Of a stretch of DNA of 64,000 nucleotides, positions 23,770 through 37,202 are shown one piece after another; positions within the stretch are counted from its first letter, which is position 1; each line of letters opens with the position of its first letter. This DNA is from Fasciolopsis buskii (Eukaryota; Platyhelminthes; Trematoda; Plagiorchiida; Fasciolidae): contig LUCM01005036.1 in assembly GCA_008360955.1 (NCBI GenBank), positions 28,346 through 92,345 on the forward strand, read 5' to 3'. A model generated the notes under the pieces. It made no database searches. It saw only the letters and a program-made list of their open reading frames with translations, and was not told where the DNA came from. Position numbers and translations under genes: made by a program.

Positions 23770-25870
23770 CCCGTTCTCGCACTGATCCATGCTCGCTTTT
23801 GCCTGCACCTAGTCTATAGTCACGCTAACACGAAAACCACACGTTCCACACAGCTGCTTCTAGATTGTAGTCATTAACTTCATTTCTATTCGATCTCTAT
23901 GTGGCTATCGGTGTGTTCAAGAATCGCATTACGGATGGCCTACAAGCAGCGTTAGATGTCACATAGAACTCTAGGTACTCTGAGCTTCACACGTCGTGGG
24001 TACGAGTATCTTCAACTTGAAATGCTCTACTAGAAGCTCCCAATTCCGTCTCTCCAAATTCCATATTCAACGATTCGCATAAACTCCTGAGTCGTCGGCT
24101 AACCAGGACCCGCTAATTGATAGTGAGTAGTAGTTTATATGGAAATATGGAGAAGCGCAGTATGATCCGGTCATCTGCAACAGCTAGAGTTACTACTGAC
24201 AGATTAGAAGCACTGGCCCACGAAAATCAGAAGGTATAATTGCGGCGATCAAGGAAGCTGACGTTCAACTGACTTATCCCAAGCAGTATCGTTTAGGGCG
24301 GTGGTAAGAACACCTTAGGGCGCAGTGCAGTTGGACAACCTTTGCATTGGCTCTTCCTCCTAATGAAAGCAACTTTTTATTACAGATAGGTGTCAATGCT
24401 TCAGTGAACTCAGAGATCATAAAGGAAACAGGCTTTCTGAAGAAAGCCTTACACCACTGATTTAACATCGGAGTTAGCATGACTCTCGGATTCCATCAGT
24501 CAAAAGAATCATTGGTTGCACCGATTTGCAAAATAGGTGAGGAGTCAACCTGTAAAAATCACCGGGAAATTAGTATGGTAGATTTTTTCCCTAGACTGTT
24601 TGCGGACAAAATTTAGTGCCGATTATCCGGTGCTGGTGATCGGTGTAAGCCCGAGAACTAAGCCGCCTTTCCACTAGAGAAGAACTGCATCCATTAAAGC
24701 TCCCATGCATCACAGATGTTGTAAGACATAAAACTTCCATAGGTCCACGATTTTCGTCTCCCTTTAAGCGGAAAGCAATGATGGATTCAGTCAACTGTGC
24801 AATTCTATGGCCTTGCCTCTAACTGAACACAGTACCAATGAAATCCATTCCTTCTTTCCAATGGCTAATTGCGAACGGCCGAAACCAGGTTCATACTCAT
24901 GGTTATCGTTCACCCGAGTATATCATTAAAAGTAGTGTTTGTGAGGATTTCGCTGTTGCTCAGTTTATCTTCAATTTTGCGGCCGAAATCAATGACAAAA
25001 CGGCCCTACTCTCATGCGAAAATAATGGTTTCAACATTTTTCTCAGAGCGCGAACTGTCTCACCTGGAATAGGTGGACGCTGCCGTGTTTGTGAGTGAGG
25101 TTGGTTTCTAGTAAACCTCGGCCAATTCGCAGGCAGAACACGCATGTTTGGGATGTGCTTTGCAACTCGGAAGTGCAAAATATCGCGACATAATTGGACT
25201 GGATAAAATCCGAGTGTCGCTTTCTGATGGAGGTGTTCGATGAAATGAACCAGTTTTGTTATTCAACCAGTTGCATCTCATGAGAAGGTTATACATAGGA
25301 TAAATCGTCTTCGCGTATACACAAGGCTCGATTGGCTTTTACTACTCGGAGACATCTCCGGGCTCTGCACGATATCGACCTGTCGATCAAAGACCTTGTT
25401 CACATTGCAGTGGTAAGTTCGTTTCTCTCAGATGGCTTAGAATCCTGGTTGTTAAGGACAGAAAATATCCGAGGACTTTCGGTGTTCGAACACAGTTGTT
25501 TTCGAAGTGTCGTTCAAATAAGGTGGACATATCCTAATGTTAACTCTGAGGTTATAAATTGTGAATTGGTTTCCTGAATTGAGTTGACTGACGAAGCGTT
25601 AAATGTGAAAAGATGAATGTGATTAGAACATGTGATGCGCATACTAGTAGGTCGACTCCATTGATATTTGCTGTTCTCCGAGGGTGTCTGCAGTTGCAAG
25701 ACTGGTCAAAGTGGCCAGCTGATTAGGTGGCGAAAAGGTAGGAAAGTCCGAAACCAACGGAATGATCTAGAAGAATTGAGTTGGATTACCGAGTTGGATC
25801 CGCGAGATCCGTCAACGCGAAGATTAGAAACCTTCGGTTATATGGACAGATGTGGTCTACCACTCGAATA
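23770..25870 (+). pseudogene. RTE-type LINE relic: end of endonuclease, RT, C-terminal region
   Basis: Fragments of an RTE-type endonuclease/reverse transcriptase appear in order across frames: ALIHARFCLHLVYSH (end of the endonuclease, about 23785), KNRITDGLQAALDVT (about 23925), KESLVAPICKIGEEST then CKNHREISMV (RT N-terminal motifs, about 24500-24580), AQFIFNFAAEINDKTALLS (about 24955, the PFLFNFAIDEIMETAL-type region), a destroyed YADD site (TAG GTG GAT, about 25069), and the C-terminal RHLRALHDIDLSIKDL and NIRGLSVFEHSCFRSV (about 25345-25510). Many frameshifts and stops show it is long dead. Segment 25050-25580 is duplicated in inverted orientation at 38040-38610. Confidence 0.8.
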
Positions 25871-28800
25871 TTTTCCACTTATCCTTTCCGACTTCGGATT
25901 TTCCGCTTCTTGTTGTGTTGTTATCTGGCCCTTAACTGTAAGGTTACGTTTTGTATGTACCGATCCGAACTACAATTCCTGGAAGAAAGTTGTAACTTGA
26001 AATGTCGAAGCTTTCCCTCTTCTCAGTTCGGATATCGCTTCGAAATCATTGGAGAAAAGAGGGGTGTGGTGATAATTTTCACAGTTTCCAACTGGTCACA
26101 TTAAAAAAACCTACAATAATTTCCGGTTTTTCTTCACTATTTTAGATGTTGGTGACTGTATCAGACATTATTCCACAAACAAGGCGAGAGCTTTATTGTT
26201 CAGGCCAATGGGTTTGATGACCACCATTTACCGATGTTTAAGCTCCCGCCCGTGCCTCTCCAATAGGCTGATGCAATAGTGTTCTTTCAAGATACCATCG
26301 CCTAATAAGAAATCCCATTTAATTTCTCAAATTTTACAGGATCTTTAAGTGAGTTTCATCTAGTGTGACCTCTACCTCGATCCATCCAAGTGCGACTGAC
26401 TTAGTCTCAGCTACTGGAATTCTTGCCATATTTCTAAATGTCGGTCAATAAATTTTTCATTCATCTCAAAAGTTTCGTCGGTAGGACGAGTTAGGATTCC
26501 AAGCAATACATGCTCACATCATTCTTCCCACACTGAGAGATTTGATGGGAAAATAGTCCAACGACTGTTTTTTTTCAATTTCGCAAACTAAGATGGCCCG
26601 GGGTTAAGCAATTTGCTGTTATTTCCCCTAAACGTCAGTGTTTTCGGATCATTTGTACTTCACTGGTCTCCCTCACACCTTATCATTCGTTCGCCACAAG
26701 CAATTTCAGGGAAATCTCAGAATGTTGCATTGAGAAGCAACTGCCCATAATCCTGTTAGTCTTACCCTCAATCAGCCCCTGGTTCTTACACGGAAGTCAG
26801 CGTTAAAATTAATGAACAGTCTTGTCACTAAGACCATCCACGATTTGATTTGTTTTTCACTTCACATGTAACTCTCGTTCAATAAGAATTGGAGCATTTC
26901 AACTTAACCGCTTACGGTGATTCATAAGCATCATTTATAGCAATTGTTTTGGACAACTGGATGTGAGATGCTAGGGGACTGTGGAAGAATACTAGCGATT
27001 GATGCTCTCCGGTTTCTGTCACCCTTTATCCCTATTTCTATTTGCTTACCATATGCCCTCATCATTCTCATCATCATACAAATACAAATCGGTCCGCCGA
27101 AATCAAACGGTTTATTGCATCATCACAATCCCCTTTTTTTATCCCTTCCGTACAGCAGAAGCGGTACAAAAAACTGAAGAATTAAAACATTTTCCCTCGG
27201 ACAACAATTATCACTTCTTTCCATTAATCAGATACATATCACCATGGTAACAACCATTGGCTCACTCAAACAGAAGCTGACAATACCCGGCGATCACAGA
27301 AAGGAGTTTGATTTTCCCACTTAAAATCCAATCTTGTAAATTTTTGTCCTGAGAGTCAATAACTGGAACAAAATATACCTGCTTGCGTGTCATCAAAATT
27401 GACCTGCAAGGATCGCGTGCGGTTTCAATCATTAGTGTCATGGTTACCGGTATTCCTGGGATAGTAATGACAGTATTTGCATTTGTGAGCATTATCTGTT
27501 CCGACTCAACGATGTGCATTCACATAATGAGCATTTAGACCTGCCCATTTTACTCCGCTAAGAGTTTATCTATCCAAGTGAATGAAAATGCGCCTTCCTA
27601 GTACTAGGAACAATAATGAGAGCGAAGAGCTCTTGTAAGTGAAGTAAGATATTTTCTGAAATCACCTTTCCCTCTGTTTGGTGTAAAAGCCAATATAAAT
27701 TTCTCCAGGCAGGGAGAGTCAACTGCTTATCTGGCCATGCCATAATTTTCCGAGGACAAAATGTGATATGATCACCGAGCACATCTGTGGGTCGATTCTC
27801 GCATCAAAGATGGCAGATTCTAGAGGGGCATAAGTCCACGCACGGACGATACTCAAACCGTGGTATCCTGTGTACCCTAACAGCTGATTCGCGAGGCCAC
27901 GCCGGCAGTGTGGGAGTCGAACTGTCCACAAACCGTGTAAATATTGCATTCACAACATTAATATGGGATTCACAACTGCAACTAAATGAGAATGATGGAT
28001 ATCAGTGCATACACACTGGACGTGTGAGTACAAAATGGGACTTTCTTCCCCTGTGTAGATTTGTGTGTCACACACTCGCACACGACATACACGTATATAT
28101 GTGAGTACTGAGCTAACCGGATCCGTTCTAACGGGTTTTCAGGGTTTGATTGTTATGCTTGTATCATGCTTCTTCCAGTTGTTATTGAGCGGTAATAAAT
28201 TGTTAACTGACAGAGCGACTGTCACTTGAAACAGAATTGTACCTTTTGAAAGCCTAAGCAAAACAGAAAAATATCGGCCAGAACAAGTACAAACCCGGTG
28301 TAGTGGATTAGGCGGATAAACGATGCTCTCATTTTATAGCAAGCCCCAAAGAAACACCAGATTTGGTGCTCTTTTGGCGTTTTCTATTGTTCCTCTTAGT
28401 GTTTTGGCTACTCGGTCCGTAATTCGCCTGTTGCTATGACTGTCCGAGTAACAGGTTGTTTGAGTTGGCCTCAAGGTCATCTTCTGTGCTATCACTTCTA
28501 ATTATTCTCCAGTGGCAGAATGTGTAGCCCAAATTGGGAGAAACTAGGGACGAAAATTTGCCAACCAGGACGCCGCTGTTGTATTAGTAAATGGAACGTA
28601 AGTGGAATGTTAGTAAGGGTATAATTATGCAACCAGACGTGACTTTTTCAAACCCGTCTGTGAGCTAGTAGGTTAATCCCTTATATATATAACTGAATAG
28701 TTGAGTTCAGTCGATTGACTGATTCCACACGCTTGCTTTCAAAGCTATGTACTAACAATCATTCTGGCAGAAAATGCCTCGGACTATAATGATTTAGCGG

Positions 28801-29447
28801 TTTATACTTCGATCCACTTTTTGACCTCGGGGTAACCGAAATACACGATGATTAAAACAAAAACGTCACCTTTTTATCGACTTCAGACATCTCTTTTCAT
28901 CACAGTCGCAATGTAAAAATGCGGAAAAGCAGGGAGGATCTTATGCTCATAGACTTATCACAAACCGTCGGAGATGAAAACCAACCACGAGCATTAACCT
29001 TCAGCCGAGTAGAGGGATAGACAAAGACCCACGGGGGAAGAAACTAGCTGAGTGACAGTGGACTCGTATCAACCGCCGGCCGGCAGACGCCGTTTAGATT
29101 CGGACAAATCATTTCCGAGGTGATAACGGCAGTCGAATGTTCATGGAAATTCTGAACCTTCTCCCCAGGACCCAAGCGTTCTCATTTTTTGCCGGGCGTG
29201 TTAATTCATCTGGTTATCTAATTTAAATCAATAACATCTTATTAGGAAAGGACCACCTGAATGCGTTGAGAATATAATCGCCGGGTAGGCACTTTCCCCG
29301 TTTATCTACTCGAAACAAATTTACTTGCCTTGAAATACGTGTGACGTATACTATGTGAGAAAACCTGTTCGTCCTGATAAGGTCAGATTTTAAAAGGGTT
29401 ATTGGTAGCATTTTGTTGACTGAGTCTTCTTGCTACTGCTTCTCTTC

Positions 29448-29512
29448 TTCTTCTTGTTGTTGTTGTTGGTGGTGGTAGTGTCGATGTTGTTGTCGTCGTC
29501 TTCGACGCTAAC
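29448..29512. repeat. Mixed trinucleotide-rich tract
   Basis: The tract contains runs of CTT, TTG, GGT and TCG triplets (TTCTTCTTCTTGTTGTTG and following). It is simple sequence; the 65-codon minus-strand frame across it is a composition effect. Confidence 0.7.
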
Positions 29513-31523
29513 GACACCCATGTAGAGTAGCACAATAATGAATCCATGTGAGCAGTAGTTGGAACCACGTGTACATTCATATTTGTCCTTATCTTAAAAC
29601 AGTAAACAATAAACTAATTTTTTCATCCCCAACGTGAATCGATGTAGGGTGCAAGACTGCGCAAACGTTGTACGATACGCACATTAGCATATATCGGTTT
29701 AGAGAAAAAGTGACCTCACACACAGTGCTACCGATTAGAGCATGGTACGAAACGTCTGGGATCGAAATGACATTCCCGGCAGCCAGGATCTCATGAAAAC
29801 CGACGAACACTAACTTTTCGAGACCATGTAGTGTGCTGACACTCTGTCAAGTTGTGAAAACCTTTACCACCATTAGAAGATGTTGGTTTTGACTACAGTA
29901 CATTCAATGAGCGCATAAGTGGTAGCCGTTTGAACAGAAAACGAAAGCGAGAGTGATTGACAGAGACAAAAAGCTTCAAATCAGTTCATTTCACATCCGT
30001 TCAGCAAAAGTTCACTTTAGGGAGCGTTCAAATCAATTCGGCCAAAGTTAATCTCGTTTCAGTCCAGATCAGCTCAGTTTCACAAAATTTATGTTCACTT
30101 CAATAAATTTCCAGTTCATTTCAATTATCCCAATATTAATTAGACTATTTAATATAGTCACGCGCCTAATTTGCATAAATTCATAATGTTTACGCAGTCC
30201 TCACCGAATCTGTGTGAAGGCATGATATTCGGACACTAGGCTCTCGGCTTTTGTAATCTACCGGAACAAAGTTTCTTTTCGCGCTAATTAGCTAGTCATT
30301 GATATGGCAAGTAGAATAACTGAGAAATCCTATACACTTGAGTTTACGAATTCCAACTGAAAAAAACTAATCGAAAACTTGTCAGTTTTCGCGAAAAAGA
30401 AGGCATATCCTGGTCTTCATTACCTTGCAGTGTTGACGTTTTCCCGTTACCGGTTAGTGATTCATAAGGAGCTTCTTATTAAAAGAAAATGTTACCATAT
30501 GTCGCCTTGTCCACAGATTGACTATTTTGTCTGCTCAATTCCCGTCGTGCATCACACACCTGTGTCCTCCGGGAATCAGTTGTAAGTGTTCCTTGTCTCT
30601 GGACGTATTCTGATTTGAAAAAGTCTTGGAAATCTAATCTTGCTGCTGTTTCTGCAAACAAAAGAAATTCAGGGGAGACAAACAGTAAACAAAAATGTGC
30701 CAAAATTGTTCCCAATCAGTCATGCGAACTGATCATTTATCTTGTATGAGCCAGTTTCTCCCAGTCCATTTGTTATTTATCATCACCAGTAAACCAAGCC
30801 CCGTGTCAGATGACCGCGGATTGGGATAACGTAAGCTCATCAATCAACCAGGAACCCATTTGTTCTCCCCGTATCAACTGGCTCATTATCAACATAAGCA
30901 AAAAGTTAGAGGTTAGGAAAAAAATTACAGATTTTTATTCCACTTGTTCTCTGCTATTTTTCCATCCCTTCTTCTCTCTACGCGTTCGCATTTTGTCCGT
31001 ATTAGTCCGGAAAACATGTCGAGGTATTAGGCCGTGAATTGCTAGTTGCCCGTGGTATCCGTACATACTACAAGAACTCAACAGAATATACATCCCCTTG
31101 CTATCCACATCGTGAACTGACCAGCATTCATTCACACATTGTGATTGGTAATCTGCGATATATCAGACAGCATGTGTTTCTTTTGGAAACGTTTGGATGC
31201 TATTTTTACTGTTATTTTAGTAAGATACAGACAAAAAACATGACAAGTAAAAAAAAGAAAGGCCTATGCATGTTTACATTTGAGGTGTTCTCCTCCTTAG
31301 ATTTTTGAAAAATTTACTCTCCCGGAATATATGGAAAAAATGGTCGAATTCGTATTGCTGACTTTGGCGTTCAAGTGGCTATCGTATCACCAACACTGAA
31401 CGTCACATTGTCGTCATGCTGATGAAATTATCCGTGTTCTGCATTTACGAGAACCTTCTCCACATAAAGTGTTCGTGAACATGTGGCATAATCTGGGGGA
31501 ATGGATATACTTCAAGTTTAACT

Positions 31524-31528
<5 letters not shown>

Positions 31529-31559
<31 letters not shown>
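31529..31559. repeat. (TA)n microsatellite
   Basis: About 15 uninterrupted TA dinucleotides inside the CLIC intron. Confidence 0.95.
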
Positions 31560-31561
<2 letters not shown>

Positions 31562-32872
31562 TTACGACTCCCCTTAATGAAGCGGTCGTTTTGGGGCAAC
31601 TACTCACTCAGCGGACATTTACCTAATAAAGTTAGCAATTGTTGAAACAGAGTGATGCTTCATGAATTAGATGTCTTCATGTATGGTCTGCACTCGGATG
31701 GGTTCATTTTATTCTCCGAGGAGCCACCTTTGGACAAAGGTTTACATCGCTTGGACTTAGCCTCTTTGCAGCAATCGTCTTTTAACGATTAAGCACTCCG
31801 ACCGTTGCCAGAATTTTGACACATTCCTCCAAGATACTCCTCGTGAAATGTCGAATGATGTTTAGAAAGAGGTTGTTCTTTGCTCTGGTCAGAGTTTGCA
31901 CTAGTTCGTGTTGTGCAGCGTAAAACGTTTTGCGTTCATTTAATCCAGTCCAATTAGAACAGTTCGGACGGTTCCTACATCGCTTACCCAAAGGAAAACA
32001 TGATAGCAAACAAGTACGCTGAATGACCTTAACAAGTATTGAGTTTCGATATGAGCCATCTGTTTTAAAAGCTTATCACGATCGCTAACTCTAGCGGCTT
32101 CAGTCGGTCGTTTTTTACTCAAGTTCAATACCATCCCGCCTAATTACGTGGGAACAACCGAAACGGCCTCTGGTCGGTCAATATGACTGTTCTTTTCTGC
32201 TGTATTCAAGCGATTTACGCAGGCCCCCACTGGCCGACTCCCCCCTCTCCTCTGTCGGGCTCATTGTCTCTCCTTCAGTCTTCACTTCTAACGTCCGTCT
32301 CGAGCGCCTGTGCTGGTCACAAAATCACTTTTTCTTTATTCTAGGCCCAAGGCCAGTGGTCGGTTCCCCACCCTGCTTTCTGGTTAGCAGTCGCTCAGGC
32401 CTTTAGTTTGCGGTCACTCAACTGAGTAAAAGTGGGCTTGTCAGACAGTTCTATCTCCTAGACATGATCCGGCCTCACCGTCGCAAGAAGCCTCGGAACA
32501 CAAGAGATTAGTGGTCTTGTCCATTTAGCACCAGCTCGTGACCCTGTACGGCACATGACGGTTACGGGGCTTGGATGGGTACAACGTGTGAACTGAGGCA
32601 GTCTTAAAACTAATCCACCGCTGTTCGACGCGGACATTCTCTCGCCGCGTATGGGAAACAATGAAAGATGAGTTTATTTCCGTTTCACCTTTTCCAACAT
32701 AGGTGCATGGTTAACGATGATGAGCAACGTAACACTAAAATAATATCTCCACTCCGGAAGAAGCCTTGTTCATGGGCTAACTGCGATCACACTAGTCTGT
32801 GATTACTGTGAGAACCTTAGCAAAATGAAAAAGAAACAACTGTATGTGTTAGTAGTAGGAGATTGAATGTTT

Positions 32873-32977
32873 TCATGAAATAATTCACCATGTGGTATCA
32901 TCGCTCAACTGACCATTAAGAAACCATGGAAGCACTGTACAGCAATGATGAATTATGAATGGTGAATTATTTCATGA
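32873..32977. repeat. Inverted repeat enclosing a SINE 3' tail
   Basis: TCATGAAATAATTCACCAT-type sequence at 32873-32891 is perfectly complementary over 19 bases to 32959-32977. The 67-base loop contains CCATTAAGAAACCATGG then AAGCACTGTACAGC. Read on the minus strand, this is the tail found after the hammerhead-like core in the SINEs at 36765-36915 and 37203-37365. Confidence 0.65.
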
Positions 32978-33117
32978 GAAAAACTAATGATGATAATAGT
33001 GCATTGCAAGAAACCCAAATTGTTTACAAACGAACATCGCGCATTTTCATCTTCAGCAGCAATAACAACCCTGGCTACACCCTTTCCTGCCTTATTTCGG
33101 AATTACGTCAAAACCTT

Positions 33118-33275
33118 TCGGTGGTGGTCGAACGAATAAGGTCGTGACGTTCGGACGTGAGCGTGGCGGGTTTGAATCCTCCCACCGCCGGTCAACTTCC
33201 CCACTTTGCAGCCCCCTGTCGACCGTGGCTCCCTTTCTGAAAAAGGATGTGCGCTTTTGTCTCCTCAATAAAGAA
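33118..33275 (+). repeat. tRNA-derived SINE, family 1 (copy at 33 kb)
   Basis: The tRNA-like head has a 5' GGTGGTGG that pairs with the 3' CCACCGCC, an A-box-like GGTCGAACGAATAAGG and a B box GGGTTTGAATCC (33168-33179), giving nearly tRNA length. A tail follows (GGTCAACTTCCCCACTT, GCAGCCCCCTGTCGACCG, TTTCTGAAAAAGGATGTG) and an AATAAAG-like end. Copies at 45052-45220 (+) and 52618-52765 (-) share head and tail, so it is a dispersed element, not a tRNA gene. Confidence 0.8.
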
Positions 33276-33875
33276 AACAAAAAGACTTCTTAAAAGATGT
33301 ATAAGAACTTGCTTCTGTTTTGTATGACTTCTCAACAGAGAATCTCTTCGCAGATTGCAGAGCAAGGTATCGACAATTAGTGCACGTTACAGTACGTCAG
33401 AACAAATGTGCCCATGTAAAATGAATAGCCTTTAAGTCCAATGCAAACGAGATTTCAATAGGTCGGTTGGATGACATTTGCGAATAGTTTTGACATGATT
33501 CCGAAATAATGTGGGAAATTGCATAGTCGTAGGGTGCTATCTAGCAGCCAGCCAGCTGACAAATGCTACAAATATTTTGTACCATACTGTCACCGGGACA
33601 TTTTGCAAACAAGGTTTCTGGAAAAGCTCTGCGTTGTCATAGTCTTTACTTTCAAATTGCACGGCGGGTTTCCAAGTTGGTTCCAATCCGGAGACCTAGA
33701 GCCCACTGGGCTCTAGCTTATCCCGCCGGCGTTCATAAGAAGATTCTTGCTCTAGGAAAGGTGTTGTCTTCTTGGCAGGTTAGACTTAGCATTTCTTACA
33801 CCTAATCCATCTTATCTTCAGGTTTTCTTCCATCGTTCACCCACCTTACCCCCTCCCTCTGGGGTGGGATAAGTA

Positions 33876-34412
33876 TTGCTCGTTGTGCCGGTTCTCGTGA
33901 ATTTACTTCCCAAAACTTATTTCGTCGACTCTCGTTATTCCGACAATGGAGTGTTTGAATATCCCCATTTTCCACATTCCATTGGCTTATCAGGCGTTCT
34001 TTTTCTTCAGACTGTTCATTCCCTGAACGGCGACATTGTTCTTGTCGTTACTCGCGTAGATCGTCCTTCGACCAAAAGTGCTGGAGTGAACGTGTCGCAA
34101 ACTGAATACCAGAGCCCCCACCCACGCAGCACCTCACCCGAACGCCATCTTGATGTAGAGGGGATTGCCAACAAGCAGAGAATTGGGCAAAACTGGTCTA
34201 CTCAGGAAAACACGACGCAGTGTGACCAAAACAGCAGAAGGTGCGATCACTGCTTCGGTGTGTATGCAGTAAGACTTGCAGGAATCCGGCGCTTGAATGG
34301 AGGAGTGGAATGGTGCGGACACGTCAAGGGGAACAGTTTGATAATATTGCCGTGGTTTAAAGCAGTGAAGGTGGATTTGTCCTGGAATGATCACAAACGA
34401 ACACAGAATTGA
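33876..34412 (+). other. 178-codon open frame of unknown meaning
   Basis: The frame begins with a non-ATG codon and shows no recognisable domain. It has a hydrophobic N-terminal third and a middle part rich in S, P, Q and R. It lies inside the CLIC intron on the same strand. One or two open frames of this length are expected by chance in 64 kb, so I do not call it a gene. A conserved match in another fluke would change that. Confidence 0.15.
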
Positions 34413-35311
34413 AAAGAGCTAAACCGTTCACGAACATCTCAGTGAGTTCAGCCGTCCGGTTATTCGCTGAGATTTGAAATAGTCTCCCTATCCCTCTTAC
34501 TCAGTCACCCGAGCATCAGGCACCACGACATTGTCTTAATACCTGGCCACTCACAAGCGCATGGGCAACTGAAAAAACCTGGGAAAATGTTAGCGAGCTA
34601 GACAGAACAACCGCGATTTCAATGCACTTTCAAGGTCATCCATTGAGCACAAAAGTGCACAACGTACTTGGGCTGTTCACCTTACATCAGTACACAGAAA
34701 TATGACCTTGGATGAACTCTACAATCTATGGGGAAATATCACGAAGACTCTCTCTGGAGAATAAATGTTAGCGTTGTGTTAGCTATCGAAAGAAGACACA
34801 CAAGCGTCGTAGATCGTCACAAGAAATGGTTAATTATTCAAGAAGGATGTTTTCCAGTTTGGTTCGAGACAGTGTTGGCAGAACTAATTACTTATGCTGA
34901 GGCAGGTCACAGATCACTGATTCTTTCCCGACTGGGTATAGAGTCTATGGATTCAGGGCAACAAACAAAATTGGGACTGTTTTCGAATGAGAACTGAGAA
35001 AAGGACACATTTCTCGCGATCCGATAACATACTAATCAAGATTAACTGATCTCATGCATTCGAGATTGTCCTTTTGACGCTTGTATTACTATTTCAAGGC
35101 CAACAGCCTGTTATCATTGCCTGGGACTGAAAATAGTGGAACTACACGTGACACAGAAAAGTCGTCCCCTAATCTGCTTGAAACGTGCATTAGTTACGAT
35201 CGCGCCCATGTATATTTGATGGTTTGGTAGGGCAAGGAAACGTGAATACTTTGGTTTTTCTGCGGCTGGCAACAATAATAACCTAAACTCTTGTTGGCCT
35301 ACTTTTAACCT

Positions 35312-36157
35312 TACCTTGGTAGCTGCGTGTCGAACGATGGTAGCTCGGGAATGGAGGTAAACACGCGTATATCCAAGGCTTGGGCAGCTTACTCTGGACT
35401 GAAGCACTTGTGGCGTCGGCCTGATATTTCACTGAAGTTGAAAGGTCGTGTGTACTGTGTCACAGTGCGCTCAGTTCTGTTGTACGGTTGCGAGACGTGG
35501 AGTATGCGTGTGGGAGATGTTCGTGGGTTGGAGGTTTTCGATCACGGATGTTTACGTAGAATGGCCAGGATTGGATGGAGTGACCCGGGTGAGTAATATT
35601 GAGGTTAGGAATCTGGTATTGGGTGCCACTTCTGAGAATAGCTTGTTTAAGCGTATGAAACTTAGTAGACTACGCTGGTTGGGTCACGTGTTGCGTATGA
35701 CGAACACTCGTCCACCATACCGTGCCCTATTTTGTGTTCCTCCTAAGGAATGGAAGAAGCCATGTGGGGGCCAACAGATGACGTGGAAACGTGGGATGAG
35801 AAAATGTACAGCGAACTTAGGTAAAGTAGGTTTCTAACGTCTTCGTGGTTGGGGTCCGAAAGACTCGTCGACTTGCTGGCTGGAGACACTTAAAGACATG
35901 GCAGTGAACCGCGAACAGTGGCGATCGTATTGTCATTTTCTATTGAATCAGAATGATTGAAAACACGTGCTTTTGTACAGTTAGATTGTGTCCCATGTGT
36001 TGGCTGCAGCAGCATCTTATCTTTTCCCGCCTGTGTAGGTCTACTTCCTGTTCCCCTTGGATATTCACTCCTTTTATATAAACGTAACTCTGGGAAAAAG
36101 TCAGCTGTCAGTGAGGCTTGCCTTGCTGTTTAACGCTGAACGATGATGATGATGATG
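35312..36157 (+). pseudogene. RTE-type LINE 3' end, 5'-truncated, relatively young
   Basis: The frame from about 35312 reads YLGSCVSNDGSSGMEVNTRI, then AYSGLKHLWRRPDISLKLKG, SVLLYGCETWSMR and FDHGCLRRMARIGW. This is the C-terminal region of RTE-type reverse transcriptases. A single-base frameshift near 35585 moves into RVSNIEVRNLVLGATSE, LRWLGHVLRMTNTRPPYRAL and QQMTWKRGM. One in-frame TAA at about 35835 interrupts it, after which LRGWGPKDSS, CWLETLKDMAVNREQW and YCHFLLNQND run to the natural stop near 35958. A 3' UTR follows and ends in a GATGATGATGATGATG tail (36142-36157), the sort of short tandem repeat end typical of RTE elements. It is truncated upstream of YADD, so it is non-autonomous. 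Confidence 0.88.
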
Positions 36158-36764
36158 CCGTTTTTAGCCCTTGGAAGACTGACAGGTTGCACTTCGTCGT
36201 AGAACCTCATTTCACTGAATCCTTCGTATTATCAGTTAGGCCCATAGCCGAGCGGTTGAATGAACACCGAAGAAATTCTAACGCACATGCGCTATTGGGC
36301 CATTCGACAATTTTCTTTTTGACGGGAAGATGTGTTGTCATTTTGAAGTACATGCTTTTTGTTGTGACAAGCAGTTGGCTAGAATTTTCTTCTTATGCTT
36401 TAGCATTCCTCATCATCACTGTCCAAGTAAACGTCACTAAAGTAACGTTTGCTACCGATCCGTACACCGACTCTTCGTCGTCCGATAAAGACAGGCAACG
36501 CGAATTTCCTAGTAGAATCCACGGCGATAATCTTCTACACTTTTGGCTTGCAGTCTAGAAGTGATAAAATAAATGTCGGCCAGTCAGTCCACATTGATCA
36601 ATTCTAAGGTTTGAACAGTCAGAAGCAACGCCTATTGCGCGTCTAATGCACGTAAAAATACATGACAAAAGTAAAGAAAGTATATTGAAGTTTAAACCTG
36701 CATTTCTGTGTTTTTATTTTGAGATTTGCATATTTTTCAAAGTATTCACCACACAGTAGGAACG

Positions 36765-36915
36765 ACCAACCCACTATTGAGAAACCATGGAAGCAGTGTA
36801 GCGCTGTTTCATCCAGCTTGTTAGGAATCATTAGCAGTACATATCCGCCGCGCTCGAAATAGGAAGCTGGCCAAGTATGAATGATTGAGTCTAAAGTCTT
36901 GGTCATTAGGCTAAT
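36765..36915 (-). repeat. tRNA-derived SINE with degenerate hammerhead-like core (minus strand)
   Basis: Read on the minus strand: an A-box-like TAATGACCAAGACT (about 36908), a B-box-like TATTTCGAGCG (about 36861), then CTAATGATTCC (36834 down) and GGATGAAACAGC (about 36813 down), then the tail CACTGCTTCCATGG and TTTCTCAATAGTGG. The order matches hammerhead-bearing fluke SINEs, with CTGATGAG-stem-GAAAC as the core. The CTGATGA box carries one substitution, so self-cleavage is doubtful. Confidence 0.6.
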
Positions 36916-37202
36916 TAGGATGATCTATCACATGAAATAGCATCACCAGGTTTTGGAGGCCGCAGACCCTCCCTCACCGGATGACCGACATCTAATGTGC
37001 GTACGGCTTATCAAAAAGATGTGAACACATTACAATCAGCCCTACAAAGATTTGTTACTTGACAGCTTACGGTGGTAGAGGATTTAAAGCAACTTAAGAG
37101 TTGCCTTCTTGGTTTGCAGAGATGTGTAGACAGCAAAATTCAGTGATCTATGAGGATAATATGTTATGTCATTACTGGCCAAATCGTTGAGTACTTCATT
37201 TC

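Noticed and set aside
33118..33190. Functional tRNA gene at 33.1 kb
   Set aside because: Head plus tail recur at 45.1 and 52.7 kb as a dispersed unit, and the anticodon arm is not well formed.
36118..36558. 146-codon ORF starting with an Asp run
   Set aside because: Its start lies in the GAT tail and 3' UTR of the RTE element, and the rest shows no domain; a chance frame.
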